A stretch of DNA of 64,000 bases from Lenzites betulinus (Eukaryota; Basidiomycota; Agaricomycetes; Polyporales; Polyporaceae): assembly GCA_022264855.1 (NCBI GenBank), contig JABYQU010000002.1, positions 1,302,001-1,366,000 on the forward strand. Reading direction: 5' to 3'. Below the pieces are notes generated by a model, which saw only the letters and a program-made list of their open reading frames with translations, was not told where the DNA came from and did not search any database. Below, one piece after another: positions 62,685-64,000 of this stretch. Every line of letters begins with the position of its first letter. Positions within the stretch are counted from its first letter, which is position 1. Position numbers and translations under genes: made by a program.

Positions 62685-63257
62685 ATGGCTCCCCATACAA
62701 TCCTGGCAAGAAGCAGAGGTCACCCAGCAGTCAGAGGGGGGAAAGGGGAAGCTCTGGGAGCAATTGCATATTTCGACGTCCCAATACTCCCAAGAACGCC
62801 CATCACAACAGGCCAGTACATCAGACTCTACAAGATAGAAGAATGCAACTACATGCTGGAGGAGCAGAGTGAAGAAGCAGGTGGAGGCAGAAGGTACTTG
62901 GCGAGGCGTGCAAAAATTGAAGGAACAGTCCTAAGGATTGAGGCAGTGGGGAAAGGAATGGCGGAGGTGGAAGTGAGGAACGAACTCGCGTTTGAAAACG
63001 TAACACATGCAATTCTGGCGATCGAAGACATCGAAGGAACGACAGTAACGAGGGGGAGATGGGAGAGATGGAAGGAGAGAATAGTGACGGCGAGGAACAA
63101 CATAGCGACAAGGGTGGTCCCCCTGGAGTTAAACGCAGCAGTCCTGGATGAGGAGGAGGGGAGAGGGGAAGTGACGATTCCCCTCTGCCTAGCGTGCGGA
63201 ATGCCGAGCACGTCGAACGCGGATAGGAGCTGGGCGGAGAACGCGATAGGATGTTAA
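62685..63257 (+). CDS. Orphan single-exon ORF (190 aa), foreign codon use
   Basis: Starts MAPHTILARSRGHPAVRGG in a good context (ACCAAATGG), about 70 bp after a TATA box. The predicted fold alternates strands and helices (IAYFDVPILPRTPITTGQYI; ARRAKIEGTVLRIEAVGKG; ATRVVPLELNAAVLD). A CLACGM motif and a further Cys lie near the end. It uses AGG/AGA for Arg and GGA/GGG for Gly, unlike the CGC/GGC preference of the other genes here, and it has no intron. I do not recognise it. Residence in a repeat-bearing region makes a mobile-element gene the leading guess. Confidence 0.45.
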   Translation: MAPHTILARSRGHPAVRGGKGEALGAIAYFDVPILPRTPITTGQYIRLYKIEECNYMLEEQSEEAGGGRRYLARRAKIEGTVLRIEAVGKGMAEVEVRNELAFENVTHAILAIEDIEGTTVTRGRWERWKERIVTARNNIATRVVPLELNAAVLDEEEGRGEVTIPLCLACGMPSTSNADRSWAENAIGC

Positions 63258-63746
63258 AACGAAAGACAAAATGCCATGTAGGGAGCAGCGACGAGGGGCT
63301 TTGAGCCTAGAAATAACGAGTTAATGATCGCGAAATGATAAGAGGCCAAAACCAAAAATAAAAGACGCACGGGGGGCGCCTAACATGACCGGAGAGCCGG
63401 AACGGACCGGAAGCAGACGGATGAATGGAGCCGGAGCAACCGACAGAGGCACGGCCGGCCCAGTGGCCCGGCGGGGCGGAGACAAAGAAGCCAGAACCCA
63501 GCTCTAAAACATGAGCGCCTAAAGCGACAGCCACCCAAAGAACCGGGTTATGGGAAGCATGGGGAGAGCGTAGACGACTCGGAGCGAGGAAGGAAAGCTG
63601 CGAGAAATGGTACTACCAGAGCTAGAGGGGGAGCCGAAGAAGCGAGAAGAGATATACACACGCGAGCGCGGGAACCTCTCTCTCCCGCCCCCCCCTCGCC
63701 CCAACCAAAACTGCCCAGCAGAAGCCCCGAGCCTAACAGAGCAAGC
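63258..63746. other. Intergenic, still purine-rich
   Basis: About 490 bp containing CCGGAGAGCCGGAACGGACC-like repeated words at 63388-63440. A CT-rich segment at about 63675-63715 lies just before the next ATG. Confidence 0.4.
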
Positions 63747-63967
63747 ATGGCCCATACCCCCGAGGTGACGATAAGGGGCACGAACCCGCCGACGTACCGT
63801 CTCGGAGACGCCCCGAAGGACGACGCGAAGGCGAGTGGCGAAAAAAGAGAAGACGGAGTGGAGAGGCGCGAGCTGAGGAAGAACGAGAAGCTTGCAACCA
63901 AACAGGCGGAGGCTTTCGAGGAGCTGAAGAGACAACAAGAGGAGTACCGGCAGACGTACGGCCTGCA
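63747..63967 (+). CDS. First exon of an unrecognised gene running off the right edge
   Basis: Starts MAHTPEVTIRGTNPPTYRLG after a pyrimidine-rich stretch. It continues as a strongly charged, coiled-coil-like helix (ELRKNEKLATKQAEAFEELK, RQQEEYRQTYGLQ). A consensus donor CTGCAG|GTAAGA follows at about 63968; without splicing the frame ends at 63989. The rest lies outside the window, so no function is assigned. Confidence 0.45.
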
Positions 63968-64000
63968 GGTAAGACAAGTGTACAAGTAGACGAGGAGCCT

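Overview
This is nuclear DNA of a filamentous basidiomycete, most likely a polypore-type Agaricomycete. Nearly every gene is split by many short introns (mostly 45-70 nt, GT..AG), codon third positions are GC-rich, and genes lie close together on both strands with no operons. The gene content is typically fungal: homocitrate synthase (alpha-aminoadipate lysine pathway), RIB7, Isc1, Pom152 and a salicylate-hydroxylase-like family. All gene models are hand-spliced: reading frames were joined only where GT/GC..AG boundaries restore a conserved protein.

Layout. 1-3284 (-): front part of a RhoGEF that runs off the left edge. 4842-5970 (-): RIB7 riboflavin reductase. 7131-8902 (+): methionine aminopeptidase 2. 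9298-11914 (+): alpha/beta-hydrolase with a long Ser-rich tail. 12329-13840 (-): Isc1 phospholipase C. 14220-16641 (-): 15-exon secreted carboxylesterase/lipase. 18258-22523 (+): XPF-like meiotic SHOC1/Zip2 candidate behind a 25-bp minisatellite. 22725-23997 (-): kelch protein. 25188-34535: three related FAD monooxygenases, one on + and two on -, surrounding a divergent histone H4 / tail-anchored thioredoxin pair. 34.7-36.1 kb: a LINE remnant and a dead APH-type kinase. 36571-41192 (+): nucleoporin POM152. 41487-42841 (-): inorganic pyrophosphatase. 43475-45208 (-): homocitrate synthase. 45922-48310 (-): gamma-tubulin complex component, divergent from RRP1 (48602-49796, +). 50089-50419 (-): 73-aa membrane protein. 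51346-53687 (-): TBC GTPase-activating protein, divergent from HIU hydrolase (53897-54448, +). 54719-56191 (-): Ser-rich nuclear protein. 56477-57218 (-): MAPEG protein. 58193-59912 (+): RRB1. 60206-61528 (-): PA28-gamma proteasome activator. From about 61.8 kb to the right edge the + strand turns strongly purine-rich and carries a TATA-led orphan ORF with foreign codon use and the first exon of another unknown gene.

Most genes are unrelated housekeeping neighbours. The dynamic part is 25-36 kb, with duplicated monooxygenases, a retroelement fragment and a pseudogene. The two least explained stretches are the purine-rich right end and the minisatellite abutting the meiotic candidate. I found no CRISPR, no convincing tRNA or rRNA, and no clear new multi-gene system.
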